This document shows, piece after piece, positions 1 to 8,629 of a stretch of DNA of 64,000 nt. The notes below the pieces were generated by a model. That model was given only the letters and a program-made list of their open reading frames with translations, was not told the DNA's origin and did no database searches. The stretch lies in the NCBI GenBank assembly GCA_028287465.1, contig JAQBPO010000086.1:31261-95260 (forward strand), read 5' to 3'. The position numbers were made by a program, and so were the translations under genes. Each line of letters begins with the position of its first letter. Within the stretch, counting starts at the first letter, position 1. The DNA is from Fibrobacterota bacterium. Lineage in GTDB: Bacteria > Fibrobacterota > Fibrobacteria > UBA11236.

Positions 1-359
1 CCCTGCCAGGGGAACGGATAGCCGGAGACCTCCAGGCGGATGCGGGACCCGTCCCTGCGAAGACCGGAACTCTCCAAGGGAGCAAGCGAGCCCTGGTCCG
101 GAAGGGTCAAATCGGGCATGAAGGCGGCCAAGGGCTTACCCGGGAAATCCGCATCCAGCCAGCCGAACAGGTTGTCCCAGGCGGGATTGGTTTCGGAAAG
201 GGAGTTCCCGTCGAGCAGGGCCATGGCTTCAGGGGCTTTGGAGAAAAGCTGCCGGAAGGTGCCGCAATCGGACGCGGGGGATGGAGTTGTCTTTCGGCCT
301 CGGATCGACTCGAGGGCGGTCAGCAGGAAATTCCTTCCGCCGCTTCCGCCCGCATCCAT
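1..359 (-). CDS. PAS-domain signalling protein, N-terminal part (cut by window edge)
   Basis: The minus strand is open from an ATG at 359 to position 1, giving 119 complete codons of a protein that continues outside the window. After a low-complexity start, residues from about 32 ('FRQLFSKAPEAMALLDG') followed by 'ETNPAWDNLFGW' match the start of a PAS sensor domain: F..LF..AP.A......G.....N.A...L.G. A purine-rich AAAAGGGG lies upstream of the ATG. PAS domains bind small ligands or sense redox and usually feed histidine kinases or diguanylate cyclases; the output domain lies beyond the window. The response regulator gene upstream on the same strand (ending at 669) suggests a two-component setting, but about 310 bases separate them. 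The PAS call is fairly firm; the output type is unknown. Confidence 0.75.
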   Translation of the reverse strand, partial: MDAGGSGGRNFLLTALESIRGRKTTPSPASDCGTFRQLFSKAPEAMALLDGNSLSETNPAWDNLFGWLDADFPGKPLAAFMPDLTLPDQGSLAPLESSGLRRDGSRIRLEVSGYPFPWQ

Positions 360-668
360 GGCTATTCCCCTTTTCCGTGGTTGAGATGGTTCCGGGAATG
401 GGATCCCCGGATTCGAGGGAGGGGCGACCTTTCATGATGCCCACGCCTGCCGACAGGACACCTATATAATTTATTCGCTACGGGGATCCCAGAAAAAAAT
501 CGCACGCATCGCCCCTTATTCCGTGAGGTCCGTATCGATACTATTTTATTGATGTCCCGCCCCCGAAACCCCTTCCGGAGCGTGCGGCATGCCCATGCCG
601 GTTCCGCATTCCGCTAATGAAATTTTCCCCGGGGGGGGAGACAAGGAAAATCCTGAAGGAACTGGAAT
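360..668. other. Intergenic spacer between response regulator and PAS gene
   Basis: This stretch of about 310 bases holds no convincing reading frame. It includes an AT-rich patch near 462-475 that could carry a promoter for the PAS gene on the minus strand, and a G-run near 630-639. I see no clear terminator hairpin with a U-tract for the response regulator. Confidence 0.4.
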
Positions 669-1064
669 TTAGGCGGGGTGGCGGGTATCGACGAAGGCGG
701 AGCGGACCTTTTCCAGCAAATCCTTGGGCGTGAAGGGCTTGGCCAGGAAGGAGGCGCGGGCCTCTTCGACTTCCTGTTGGACCATGGCATTGCTGGAGTA
801 CCCGGAGATGTATAGGACGGCGATGTCAGGTCGCATGAGGCGGATGCATTTGGCCAGTTCGCAGCCGCTCAGGAAGGGGTCCATTTTGACGTCGGTCAGC
901 AGCATATGCACCGTAGCTTTATAGCTGTCCAGCAGGATCAGGGCTTCATCGCTGTGCTGGGCCTTCAAAACATGGTACCCATCCCCTTCCAACACCAAGG
1001 CCGCCAGGTTCCGGATGGAATCCTCATCGTCCACAAGCAGAATGGTCTTGGGGCTATCGGGCAT
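669..1064 (-). CDS. Single-domain response regulator (CheY-like receiver)
   Basis: 131 residues forming a stand-alone receiver domain with no output domain. From the ATG at 1064, the acidic pair is D12-D13 in 'ILLVDDEDS', the phosphoacceptor is D58 in 'LLTDVKMD', the conserved Ser is S87 in 'YISGYS', and the Lys-Pro pair is K109-P110 in 'FLAKPFTP'. A GAGAGG motif six to eight bases upstream supports this ATG over an in-frame GTG three codons earlier. Such proteins pass phosphate from a histidine kinase to a partner protein. The PAS protein downstream on the same strand is a possible partner. The residue 'YISGYS' next to beta-4 is typical of receivers attached to or paired with hybrid kinases. 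Confident as a receiver; partner unknown. Confidence 0.93.
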   Translation of the reverse strand: MPDSPKTILLVDDEDSIRNLAALVLEGDGYHVLKAQHSDEALILLDSYKATVHMLLTDVKMDPFLSGCELAKCIRLMRPDIAVLYISGYSSNAMVQQEVEEARASFLAKPFTPKDLLEKVRSAFVDTRHPA

Positions 1065-1347
1065 GGTTTTCACCTCTCGAATCTAAAGGGGAGCCTCGGT
1101 CGTATACCATTAATAAGCTACCATATTTGACTACTCGGGGGAAAAGCGGCTTGCGATCCGTTCTCCGGGTCCAAGAACCAATCCCGGCGTCCCCGGAACC
1201 CGGCCCAAATCGCGCTTATTCCCGGAGAACGGCGAAGGTGTCCATTGCGCTTACAAGGCCGATTGGGTTAGATTAGCCTTCCTGGCCATCGGGGCGGACC
1301 CCCGGATACCGGGGGAAACGGTGCTTTCCCCCCACCAAGGAGCTTTC

Positions 1348-1851
1348 ATGACCATCCACAATCCCCTCCCCGGCGCAGATGCCCCCCGTCCCGGGCCCCG
1401 GGCCGAAAAGGCCCGCATCCTCCTGCCCATAGTCCTGGCGGTCCTGGCCCTGGCGGTATTCCTGATCCTGTTCTGGCCCTCGTCCCACGGCAAGAAGGGG
1501 AATGCGCGCGGCCATGGCGGCGTACGGGACGAATCCGCCCAGGGTAACTCCTCGGTAACGGGCCGGGGGGCCTCGGGGCGCGGGGGAAGCCCGGTAGGCG
1601 GTGAGCGGCGGGCGCGCCCCTCCGGGTCCGGCAAGGGAGACACCTGGTGGTACAAAGAAAAAGGCGGGAGCGAAGGGAGCCGCAATGATGGATGGTGGTA
1701 CCAGGACAAGGGCGGCTCAGGAACCGGCGGCGCCTCCGGATCGGGCGGATCCGAAAGCCCCGTCGGGGGAGCGCCTCCGAACCGGAGCCAGGCCCAAGAG
1801 GCCGCTGCGGAGAAGAATTCGGGCCCGGACAACGATTGGTGGCGCGACTAG
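1348..1851 (+). CDS. Single-pass membrane protein with Gly-rich tail and Trp-Trp motifs
   Basis: 167 residues with no recognised family. The ATG at 1348 has AAGGAG about six bases upstream. Residues 1-22 are Pro/Ala-rich, one strong transmembrane helix spans about 24-43 ('LLPIVLAVLALAVFLILF'), and the remainder is a Gly/Ser/Arg-rich, probably disordered tail. The tail holds a near repeat: 'DTWWYKEKGGS' then 'DGWWYQDKGGS', and the protein ends in 'NDWWRD', so there are three acidic-WW blocks. The topology suggests a short cytoplasmic N-terminus and a periplasmic or surface tail. Tryptophan doublets in a disordered tail could be short binding motifs for a wall or membrane partner; that is inference. 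No neighbouring gene explains it. Confidence 0.65.
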   Translation: MTIHNPLPGADAPRPGPRAEKARILLPIVLAVLALAVFLILFWPSSHGKKGNARGHGGVRDESAQGNSSVTGRGASGRGGSPVGGERRARPSGSGKGDTWWYKEKGGSEGSRNDGWWYQDKGGSGTGGASGSGGSESPVGGAPPNRSQAQEAAAEKNSGPDNDWWRD

Positions 1852-1862
1852 CGCCCTCCGGG

Positions 1863-1891
1863 TTGCAGGGCGGGGGCCTAAGTTGTAGATT
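1863..1891 (+). promoter_or_regulatory. Possible sigma-70 promoter for tRNA-Arg
   Basis: TTGCAG at 1863-1868 and TAGATT at 1886-1891 are separated by 17 bases. It lies about 75 bases before the tRNA, in the spacer after the WW-motif gene. Only the sequence match supports it. Confidence 0.35.
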
Positions 1892-1968
1892 TTGCCGTCC
1901 TGCCCGGGGTGCTCCGGGCGACGGTCGCCCAAGGGCCGCGGTCCCGAAGGACCGGTCGATTGATTCGG

Positions 1969-2040
<72 letters not shown>

Positions 2041-2042
<2 letters not shown>

Positions 2043-2064
2043 CTCTTCTACTCTTCTACTCTTC
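2041..2064 (+). repeat. Three tandem copies of TACTCTTC at the tRNA 3' end
   Basis: The octamer TACTCTTC is repeated exactly three times, and its first two bases are the last two of the tRNA. It is pyrimidine-rich and followed by TCCCC. It may be slippage or part of a termination region; no stem is present. Confidence 0.6.
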
Positions 2065-2267
2065 TCCCCTCGCCTCCTCGAAATACCCGCCTACAACCTA
2101 CCCATGGCCAAAGCCGCATGCCGCGGCGGGATGCCAATCCTCCTCCAACCTGGCGACATCGTTCGGGAAGGTCAGCCCTTAGGCCCGTTTCCCGGTTACG
2201 CCGATCACGGGTTCCATGTCAATGGTTGGATCGCAAGATTTGATGTAGGTTTTCGAATCCGATCAGG

Positions 2268-2978
2268 GTGGGAGATTCAGTGGGCAACGATTCCTTTCAC
2301 CTTCCCGGCGGGGACCTCCTCAGCGATCCTCAAATGAAAATCTCCGGCATGAGGCAGGTGCTGAAGGCGATGGAGGAGAACCCCTCCGAGGTTACGGGCC
2401 GCATCTGCGAATCCTTGGCTTGGGACGCGGATTTCCTTTCCGATCCGGATCGCAAATTGTTCCTGCTGCCGGCCCTCGCGGCAGTGCGTCCCATGTCCGG
2501 CCCTGCCGAAGCGGTTTTCCGGAACGCCAACGGCGAAGGGTATTTCAATTTCAACGGCCCCTTGCTTGTCGCCAACGCCTCGCCAAGGGCGCTGGCGCTC
2601 TTCGAAGACATGGTAGCCGATGCATCCGTCCGGCCCGAGGATCGAGTGGACATGTTGCACCATGCGGTACTCGCGCACCGCACCGAAGGTCCCATAGTCG
2701 CTGCCTGCCTGCGCCTATTGGCGCGCGGCCTGGAGCCCGGGGTAGAGACGGGCGTGGCCGAAACCCTATACGATTACCAGGAGAAAAGGTGGTTTGGCCC
2801 GGCCCGCGGCGCACCGGTCCCGCCGACCTGGAACCAGGCCGGAACCGCGGTGCTCCAATCCTTGTTGGAGGCCGCGAAAGGGCTGCGCGGCCCGGGGAGA
2901 TTTTCCGATGAACTCCAGGACGCCATCGAGGGGGCCACGTTGGAAATCCGGGAAATCCTGGCTGCGAGGGCGCGATGA
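2268..2978 (+). CDS. Hypothetical protein, short paralogue of the next gene, no signal peptide
   Basis: 236 residues from a GTG start; an in-frame stop at 2241-2243 limits the N-terminus. From about residue 25 it aligns with the downstream gene: 'LAAVRPMSGPAEAVFRNANG' here against 'LAAVRPMSAAGAELFSRTNA' there, and 'LLVANASPRALALFEDMVAD' against 'LLAANGSARAIGLLEAMFAD'. It lacks the roughly 80-residue N-terminal part, including the lipoprotein signal, that the downstream copy has. It may therefore be a truncated duplicate on its way to becoming a pseudogene, or a cytoplasmic version. The predicted structure is helical, possibly HEAT-like; that is a guess. Its stop overlaps the next start by four bases (ATGA), so the two are translationally coupled. 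The function is unrecognised. An alternative start is the ATG at 2334. Confidence 0.6.
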   Translation: MGDSVGNDSFHLPGGDLLSDPQMKISGMRQVLKAMEENPSEVTGRICESLAWDADFLSDPDRKLFLLPALAAVRPMSGPAEAVFRNANGEGYFNFNGPLLVANASPRALALFEDMVADASVRPEDRVDMLHHAVLAHRTEGPIVAACLRLLARGLEPGVETGVAETLYDYQEKRWFGPARGAPVPPTWNQAGTAVLQSLLEAAKGLRGPGRFSDELQDAIEGATLEIREILAARAR

Positions 2979-3892
2979 TTCGCGGCCGGCGCGGTTTCTA
3001 CGCCCTGCTGGCCGGAACCCTGCTCGCCTGCGCCGGCGCGGGTGAAGCCGGCAATTCAGGACGGAAAACGGACCTGCGGACCCTGGAATCGGCGGATAAC
3101 CGGGATGTGTTGGCCGCTGCCGCTATACGCGTGGCCGCAAGCGGCGATGCCGCCGCCCTGGGCCGATTGGGAAGGCTGGTGGCCGAACCCGCTTTCCTGG
3201 CGCGTTTGGATGATACCACCAACCCGCAACTGGCTTATTCCAACCTCAATCTGGTTTTTGCGGCGTTGGCGAAGAATCCATCCACCGCAACGGAATCGCT
3301 TTGCCTACGCCTCGCGGCGACGCCGGCATTCGATGTGAACTCCGACCGCTCCGGCCTTGTTTTGGAAGCGCTTGCGGCGGTGCGTCCGATGTCGGCCGCG
3401 GGGGCGGAATTATTTTCCAGGACCAATGCGGATGGATATTACGGACGCAATGGTCAACTGCTCGCGGCGAACGGCAGCGCCAGAGCGATAGGGCTCTTGG
3501 AAGCGATGTTCGCGGATCGTTCCCGGACGGTCGCGGATCGGATCGATATGTCCCGCGAAGCCCTGGTCCCGTACCGCACCTCTTTGCATTCGGTGAGGTT
3601 GGTCGACTCCTTGACGCGCCGCCCTGACCTGGAACCGGAACTTGCCAGGGGCCTGGCCGAATGCCTGTTCGAATATCGGCCCGATGAATGGTACGGGAAA
3701 CGCCGCCGCCCTCCGCAGGCTCCTTCCTGGAGCGCCGCCGCGCCACAAGCCCGGCGCGAGGCCGCGGCGCTTGGCCTCAGGCTGCTGGAGACCAGAAGGG
3801 ATTGGCCCGCAACCTTGCGCGCCGGCATCGAATCCGTGATTCGATCCGCTCCGGTCCCGGATACACCCGATATCCCGGGCCGGAGTCCATGA
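2975..3892 (+). CDS. Hypothetical lipoprotein, helical, paralogue of the preceding gene
   Basis: 305 residues. The N-terminus 'MIRGRRGFYALLAGTLLACA' is a lipoprotein signal with lipobox LLAC, so the product is probably membrane-anchored in the periplasm. The rest is rich in Ala, Leu and Arg and looks all-helical, with a block ('LAAVRPM', 'FSRTNADGYYGRNGQLLAANG') shared with the upstream copy. The first codon overlaps the upstream stop (ATGA). It ends only six bases from the convergent GH18 gene. Pro-rich 'PVPDTPDIPGRSP' forms the C-terminus. No family recognised. Confidence 0.72.
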   Translation: MIRGRRGFYALLAGTLLACAGAGEAGNSGRKTDLRTLESADNRDVLAAAAIRVAASGDAAALGRLGRLVAEPAFLARLDDTTNPQLAYSNLNLVFAALAKNPSTATESLCLRLAATPAFDVNSDRSGLVLEALAAVRPMSAAGAELFSRTNADGYYGRNGQLLAANGSARAIGLLEAMFADRSRTVADRIDMSREALVPYRTSLHSVRLVDSLTRRPDLEPELARGLAECLFEYRPDEWYGKRRRPPQAPSWSAAAPQARREAAALGLRLLETRRDWPATLRAGIESVIRSAPVPDTPDIPGRSP

Positions 3893-3898
3893 CCTCCC

Positions 3899-4999
3899 CT
3901 ACCTCGTAAGAATCGCCTTGGCGGCCATGGACGCCCTTCCAGCCGACAGCCTTACGAAATACGTTCCCGCGGCGGCGGGTCCGAACGGCACGCTGAAGGC
4001 CCCGCCCTTGGCGGGCCCATGGGCGAGCGATTTCACCAGGGACCCGCGCATATCGTAGATTCCCAGATCGACGTTCACGCTCCCCGGAACCTGGGGCAGG
4101 GAATACCGGATCCGGGGGGAAACCATTCCCTCGCCGGCATCGATCGCCAGGGTGATCGCGTCGTAATACCTGGTCGGCTGCGAGGTGAATACCCCGGTCG
4201 AGGGATTGATGAACGGAGCGACGGCGGCCATGTTGGCCGGAGCGCCTTTGTTCTTGGTCACGTCCCATTGGATGACGCCTCCGTAGCCGTTGTCGGCGAC
4301 CATGGCGCACATGTCGGTGACCTGCTGGGCGGTCATGCCCATGCTGACCCCCATCCCCGCCCCGAGCTTGGACTTCGCGGCCCCGGCATTGGTGAAGACG
4401 TTGAGGGTCTTGCCGTATTGCGCGGCGGCGGTCCCGGTATAGCGCATATCGTTGACCTGGTCCACGTACATGTGCACCTTGGCCGTGATCGGGAACCAAT
4501 CCTCGGCGGCGACCGTCATCAACGGGACCGGCGTGAGCAGGTTGATCGAGTCCCGCAGATCCTTGTGCCAGGCGACGTACAGGGCGTCGTCGAAGTTCTC
4601 CTCCCAGTCCGTATCGAAACCGTCATAGCCCAGCTTCTTGAGGTAGGCGAGGATGTTCGAGATGAACTTGCCCCGGTTCGCGTTGGAACAGGCGCCCTTG
4701 AAGGCGTCCTTGACGCCCGCCCCGCCCACGCAGAAGATGACCTTTTTCCCCCGCTTGTGCCCTTCGGCGATGAGCCGCTTCGCGATGCCTTCGTTCGGGA
4801 GCTGCAGGCTGCCGTCCGCGTTCGGCCAGATCTGGAAATAGGCCATATGGGTGAAGTCCTCCCAGGGGATGGTCTCGGGAGTGTAGGTATTGTCCCAGGT
4901 GGTGAAATAGCCCAGGGACCAACCGATGTATTTCTTCTGGGCGGAGGACAGGGAGAAAAGCATGGCAATGAGCAGGAATGCCGTCGAAACGTATTTCAT
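3899..4999 (-). CDS. Secreted GH18 glycosidase-like protein (chitinase family) with C-terminal sorting-like domain
   Basis: 366 residues. A signal peptide covers about 1-20 ('FLLIAMLFSLSSAQ'). The TIM-barrel start 'YIGWSLGYFTTWD' and strand 'VIFCVGGAG' are followed by the GH18 signature 'DGFDTDWE' at 126-133, so E133 is the expected catalytic acid and D129/D131 assist. GH18 enzymes cleave beta-1,4-linked GlcNAc in chitin or related glycans by substrate-assisted catalysis. The barrel ends near residue 285. The last 70 residues ('LGIYDMRGSLVKSL', 'AAGTYFVRLSAG') look like a Por/T9SS-type sorting domain. AAGGGT lies upstream of the ATG. At about 260 residues the barrel is compact, so an endo-N-acetylglucosaminidase-like activity is also possible. 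Confidence 0.88.
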   Translation of the reverse strand: MKYVSTAFLLIAMLFSLSSAQKKYIGWSLGYFTTWDNTYTPETIPWEDFTHMAYFQIWPNADGSLQLPNEGIAKRLIAEGHKRGKKVIFCVGGAGVKDAFKGACSNANRGKFISNILAYLKKLGYDGFDTDWEENFDDALYVAWHKDLRDSINLLTPVPLMTVAAEDWFPITAKVHMYVDQVNDMRYTGTAAAQYGKTLNVFTNAGAAKSKLGAGMGVSMGMTAQQVTDMCAMVADNGYGGVIQWDVTKNKGAPANMAAVAPFINPSTGVFTSQPTRYYDAITLAIDAGEGMVSPRIRYSLPQVPGSVNVDLGIYDMRGSLVKSLAHGPAKGGAFSVPFGPAAAGTYFVRLSAGRASMAAKAILTR

Positions 5000-5245
5000 A
5001 TGTACCCTTGGTTAATCGTAATTCAGCCCCACCGAAGCACGATTACAGGTTGAACCTATCGCTCCCGTATGGAAATGGAAGGCAGGTCCGATTGAATTTT
5101 TTTCAGAATGCGATCCGAAGGATTTGGGGAAACGGTGAAAGTGGGGCATATCCTTCCGTAATTCCATGATTAGGGTGCACGGGATGGACGCCATCCCCTA
5201 TGCTTGGCGAAGCGCGCGCATATTCCCTTTCCCGGAGACGCATGG

Positions 5246-6121
5246 ATGCCGAACCGCAGGACCTTTAAGACACGTTTGTTCCTATTCGCCGCCGCGGTCC
5301 TTCCGCTGGCGGGATGCGGGACCGCGCCGGTATCCGATCCGGGGCCGGATGCGTCGACCCTGACGCAAGCCGCGGTCAATACCACGGTCATCCTGGGCAA
5401 GGTCGGCGCGCTGGGCAAGGTCGGCGCCATCAGCCTTTCCAAGCTCATCATCACCGGAATCTCCGGAGCCGTCCCTCCCGACACCATCCGGGACACCGCC
5501 TCCGTATCCGGTAATTCCCAGGTTACCGTAACCAAGACATATACCCTCAAGCCCCTCAGGTCCTGGACGCTCTCGGCCAAGACCCTGGACTCCAGGGACT
5601 CGGTCATCCACTCCGGATCGACCGCCTCCTTCTACGTCAAGCCGGCAGATACCGCGGCGGTCAGCCTCAACCTCGCCTCCCGGTTCGCCATGTACCAGGC
5701 CAACTTCGGCGCCTTGCCGGACAGCATCTCCTCGACCGCCTCCGGCACGGGCAAGGACGCGATCAAGATCAAACGGGTGGTGATGAAGGTCGACGGGTCG
5801 ATCAAGGCGGATTCCCTGTCCCCTTCAGCCTTCTCGGGCGGGCAGAGCGTCAGCGTGTACTTCGATTACGTAGGCATCGGCAGCCATGCCGTTATCCTGG
5901 AAGCCTACGGCGAATTGAACGGCTTTGCGGGCCTCCTGTATAGCGGCACCTCAACCTTCTCGGTTTCCTCCGGAACGGACGATACCAAGGCCATCGCCTT
6001 GGGCTGGGTCGGCCCCGTAACGGGAACCGGCAAGCTGACCGTGGTCATCGGCAAGGTCGGCAAGGTCACAATCAATGGAACCCTTCCGGGAACCCTGCTC
6101 CTGAAGGGAGGCGCCCTGTGA
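5246..6121 (+). CDS. Hypothetical lipoprotein with GKVG repeats
   Basis: 291 residues from the ATG at 5246, which has a GGAG about nine bases upstream; an in-frame upstream start at 5204 would put a long tail before the signal. 'FLFAAAVLPLAGCG' is a lipoprotein signal with lipobox LAGC. Early in the mature part the motif GKVG occurs twice in 'ILGKVGALGKVGAISL' and twice again near the C-terminus ('VVIGKVGKVTING'). The body is Ser/Thr-rich and beta-rich. The stop overlaps the GTG start of the next lipoprotein by four bases (GTGA), so the two are probably made together. A 7-bp inverted repeat, GGGATGG/CCATCCC at 5181-5197, lies in the leader. Function unknown. Confidence 0.72.
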   Translation: MPNRRTFKTRLFLFAAAVLPLAGCGTAPVSDPGPDASTLTQAAVNTTVILGKVGALGKVGAISLSKLIITGISGAVPPDTIRDTASVSGNSQVTVTKTYTLKPLRSWTLSAKTLDSRDSVIHSGSTASFYVKPADTAAVSLNLASRFAMYQANFGALPDSISSTASGTGKDAIKIKRVVMKVDGSIKADSLSPSAFSGGQSVSVYFDYVGIGSHAVILEAYGELNGFAGLLYSGTSTFSVSSGTDDTKAIALGWVGPVTGTGKLTVVIGKVGKVTINGTLPGTLLLKGGAL

Positions 6122-8382
6122 AAAAGCTCGCGCTCCTGATCGCGGCCGCCGCCGCATGCCTGTCCTTGCAGAACTGCGCCAAGTCCCCGACGGACAAGTC
6201 CGGCGATCCCGATACGGATCCGGCCGCGGCCCAGGCCAAATCGGACAGCGAGGCTTCCGCCATGCTGATTCCGGTTTATGAAATCAACCGCAGCGCCCTA
6301 GAAAGGCAGCGTCTCACGGGCCTCAAGGCCTCTTCGGAAGAGCCGCAACTTACCGTTCAGGCCGGGCTGCCCGCCTTCGGTACCCTGCCTGGCGACAATG
6401 CCCCTGAACTCAAGGCGAAGGATGGCCCCAACATCGCCGGCGCCCTCCTCAAAGCCGGCTCCGGCGGATCGGGCTGGCAGTCCGCCGGACCGGATACGGC
6501 GTATTTCCTGCCCGCCGATTCGGCCCTCGGCAGCCTGCGCTGGGTCCACATCCATACCGTCATCGAGGCGGGGGCAACGGTGGATGCCGCCGACACCCTC
6601 GTTTACAAGTGGCCCCACAATCCCGCCAATCCCACGGTGCTGGGCCATTACGGTTCCCGCTCCTACGGCAACGGAAGCAGGCTCGCCTATTCCGTCACGG
6701 ATGAGGACGGGGATAAGATCCTGAACGAAGCGGTGGCGCCCAAATCCGTGCAATTGCTCAAGAGCTGGACCACGCTGCATGGCGACACCACCTGGAAGTC
6801 CCTTTTGCATACCGTGCATGGCGCCACCACCTTCTATGACAGCATCGGGAAGGGCGAGCCCTCCTCGTGGACGGATTCCGTCTTCGTTTCCGGCAAGCTC
6901 TTGTACTCGGTGAAAATCATGGACGGGGACGGCAACGGGCTCGTGAACACCGCCAAGGCCGGGGCCAAGGTCAAAATCACGCGCGACAGCTATACGGACA
7001 AACGGGACGGGACCTTCCTGTACGCCTACGAGACCTTCGGTCCCGGGGCCGACGGCAAGTTCGAAACCGAGGCGGATAACGTCCGCTATCCGTTCCAGAG
7101 CCTGCTCGTGAGCGCCGCGGGCGATCTCGCCAAGACGGTTTACGGCGACGGCGACGGCGACGGCCTCTATTGGGATCCCGCATCCACGGGTACCAACCGC
7201 GCCTGGATCACCAATGAATACGCCGTCAGCGACAGCGTGACCGCTTCCGGCGACAGCCTGGCGCAGACCCTCTCGGGAGCGGACGGTTCGGTCAAGAAGA
7301 TCGCTTTTTACTCTTCGGTCAGGAAGTTCAAGGACGGCAGGGTCCTCCGGAACTCCACGCGCCTGCCCGGCGGCGCCGGGGCCTTTTCGGGGAACGATAC
7401 CGTGGAGGTATGGGAGACCCTCGACCTTACGGCCTTCACGGCCAAAACGACCGTGGATCCGCGGTCAGGCCTGGACTCGACCCTTAGGGTAACATGGATG
7501 ATACCCGGGGACCTGGGTTCCGCCGCGGACGACAAAATCACCCGCTGGTACACCCGGACCTGGCCCAAGGGCGGGCAGTCGTCCGTCTCCGCCTCCGAAC
7601 TGTTCACTCCCGATGTCGCGATCGGCCCGGGTGAAACGCCCAAGTCAGGGACCCTGGTGCGAGAATCCCGCTCCAACCCCACTTCGTCCAAGAGCGTGAT
7701 CCGGACCGTATTGTTCCAGGAGTTCAGCGCCGCTTCCGCGAATACGTCCTGGAAGCGGACCGATTACTTCGAGAACGGGGATTCCGCCATTTCCAACGGC
7801 GGCGGCTCCTTGGCGGGCGCGGGCTCCTATTCCCGGGAGTTGGGACGGGGCGCCCGGAATTCCGGTACCTACGATGCCAAGACGGGCCTTTTCCAGGATA
7901 CGGTTTTCCTCCTCGGTTTCACGGGGGCGGAGAAGTCCCGGGAAATCGCCTGGGGAACCTTTGATGCGGCCAAGGGGACCGGCGACTACCGATGCAAGCG
8001 CATCGGCGGGAAGGATACGGCCACGGCGCATATCCTAATTGCGCCGGACGGGAGTTCCGGGTTCCTGCTGACGCGGACATCGGCCTCGGGTTCCGCCGCC
8101 ATCGCGATTCATGGCGATTCGGCCGTGCTGGTGGCGACCACGGGCAAGGTCGAACGCACCTATATCTGGACCTCGATGGGCGGAACCTATAAGGTCGCCC
8201 AACGGGATGTGACCGTCGGTTCCGGGAACCAGGTCGCGACCGGGGAATATTTCTTCGGGATGGATTATTCCGGGAACGGAACCTGCCACAAGACCCCGTC
8301 GGGCAAGAGCGCTTCCGATTCCCAGGTGCAATTCCAGGCGGACGGAACCTTATACGTGGACGGGGTCAAGGTCACCCCCTAA
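6118..8382 (+). CDS. Large hypothetical lipoprotein with Asn-type lipobox
   Basis: 754 residues from a GTG that overlaps the preceding stop (GTGA). The N-terminus 'MKKLALLIAAAAACLSLQNC' is a lipoprotein signal, but the residue before Cys is Asn, as tolerated in spirochaete-type lipoboxes, rather than Gly or Ala. The mature part is beta-rich, full of Asp/Gly turns such as 'DEDGDKI', 'GDGDGDGLYWD' and 'MDGDGNGLVN' that resemble calcium-binding loops, with many Thr/Ser-rich strands. It ends 'GTLYVDGVKVTP'. This pattern suits a surface-exposed repetitive structural protein. I recognise no enzyme motif. It is coupled to the upstream lipoprotein, so the pair may form one surface complex. A strong terminator follows about 210 bases downstream. 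Confidence 0.7.
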   Translation: MKKLALLIAAAAACLSLQNCAKSPTDKSGDPDTDPAAAQAKSDSEASAMLIPVYEINRSALERQRLTGLKASSEEPQLTVQAGLPAFGTLPGDNAPELKAKDGPNIAGALLKAGSGGSGWQSAGPDTAYFLPADSALGSLRWVHIHTVIEAGATVDAADTLVYKWPHNPANPTVLGHYGSRSYGNGSRLAYSVTDEDGDKILNEAVAPKSVQLLKSWTTLHGDTTWKSLLHTVHGATTFYDSIGKGEPSSWTDSVFVSGKLLYSVKIMDGDGNGLVNTAKAGAKVKITRDSYTDKRDGTFLYAYETFGPGADGKFETEADNVRYPFQSLLVSAAGDLAKTVYGDGDGDGLYWDPASTGTNRAWITNEYAVSDSVTASGDSLAQTLSGADGSVKKIAFYSSVRKFKDGRVLRNSTRLPGGAGAFSGNDTVEVWETLDLTAFTAKTTVDPRSGLDSTLRVTWMIPGDLGSAADDKITRWYTRTWPKGGQSSVSASELFTPDVAIGPGETPKSGTLVRESRSNPTSSKSVIRTVLFQEFSAASANTSWKRTDYFENGDSAISNGGGSLAGAGSYSRELGRGARNSGTYDAKTGLFQDTVFLLGFTGAEKSREIAWGTFDAAKGTGDYRCKRIGGKDTATAHILIAPDGSSGFLLTRTSASGSAAIAIHGDSAVLVATTGKVERTYIWTSMGGTYKVAQRDVTVGSGNQVATGEYFFGMDYSGNGTCHKTPSGKSASDSQVQFQADGTLYVDGVKVTP

Positions 8383-8592
8383 GCCGTCCTTGGGTCGGGA
8401 ATGGGATGAGATTCGGGGTCCGGTCGCGCTTCGCACAGGTTGTGCGTGTTTCATCTCGGGTTTTTCCCTATAGGGGCTAAAGCCGGACCCGGGTCTTGCC
8501 GATGATAGGAATGGACCTCACCGTTGCCCCATCCTGGTGCAACTCCCTGTTCCAACAAGGGTGGGGTCCGGCCCTGTTCATCCCAGGGAGCG

Positions 8593-8626
8593 AGCCCCGG
8601 GGGATTCCCTCCCCGGGGCTCTTTTT
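8593..8626 (+). terminator. Rho-independent terminator
   Basis: A perfect 10-bp stem AGCCCCGGGG/CCCCGGGGCT with an 8-base loop is followed by CTTTTT. It lies between the convergent genes ending at 8382 and 8630. The U-tract serves the plus-strand lipoprotein operon. The preceding spacer (8383-8592) has no gene but contains a second weaker stem, CCCCATCC with GGGTGGGG, near 8526-8565. Confidence 0.85.
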
Positions 8627-8629
8627 GGT

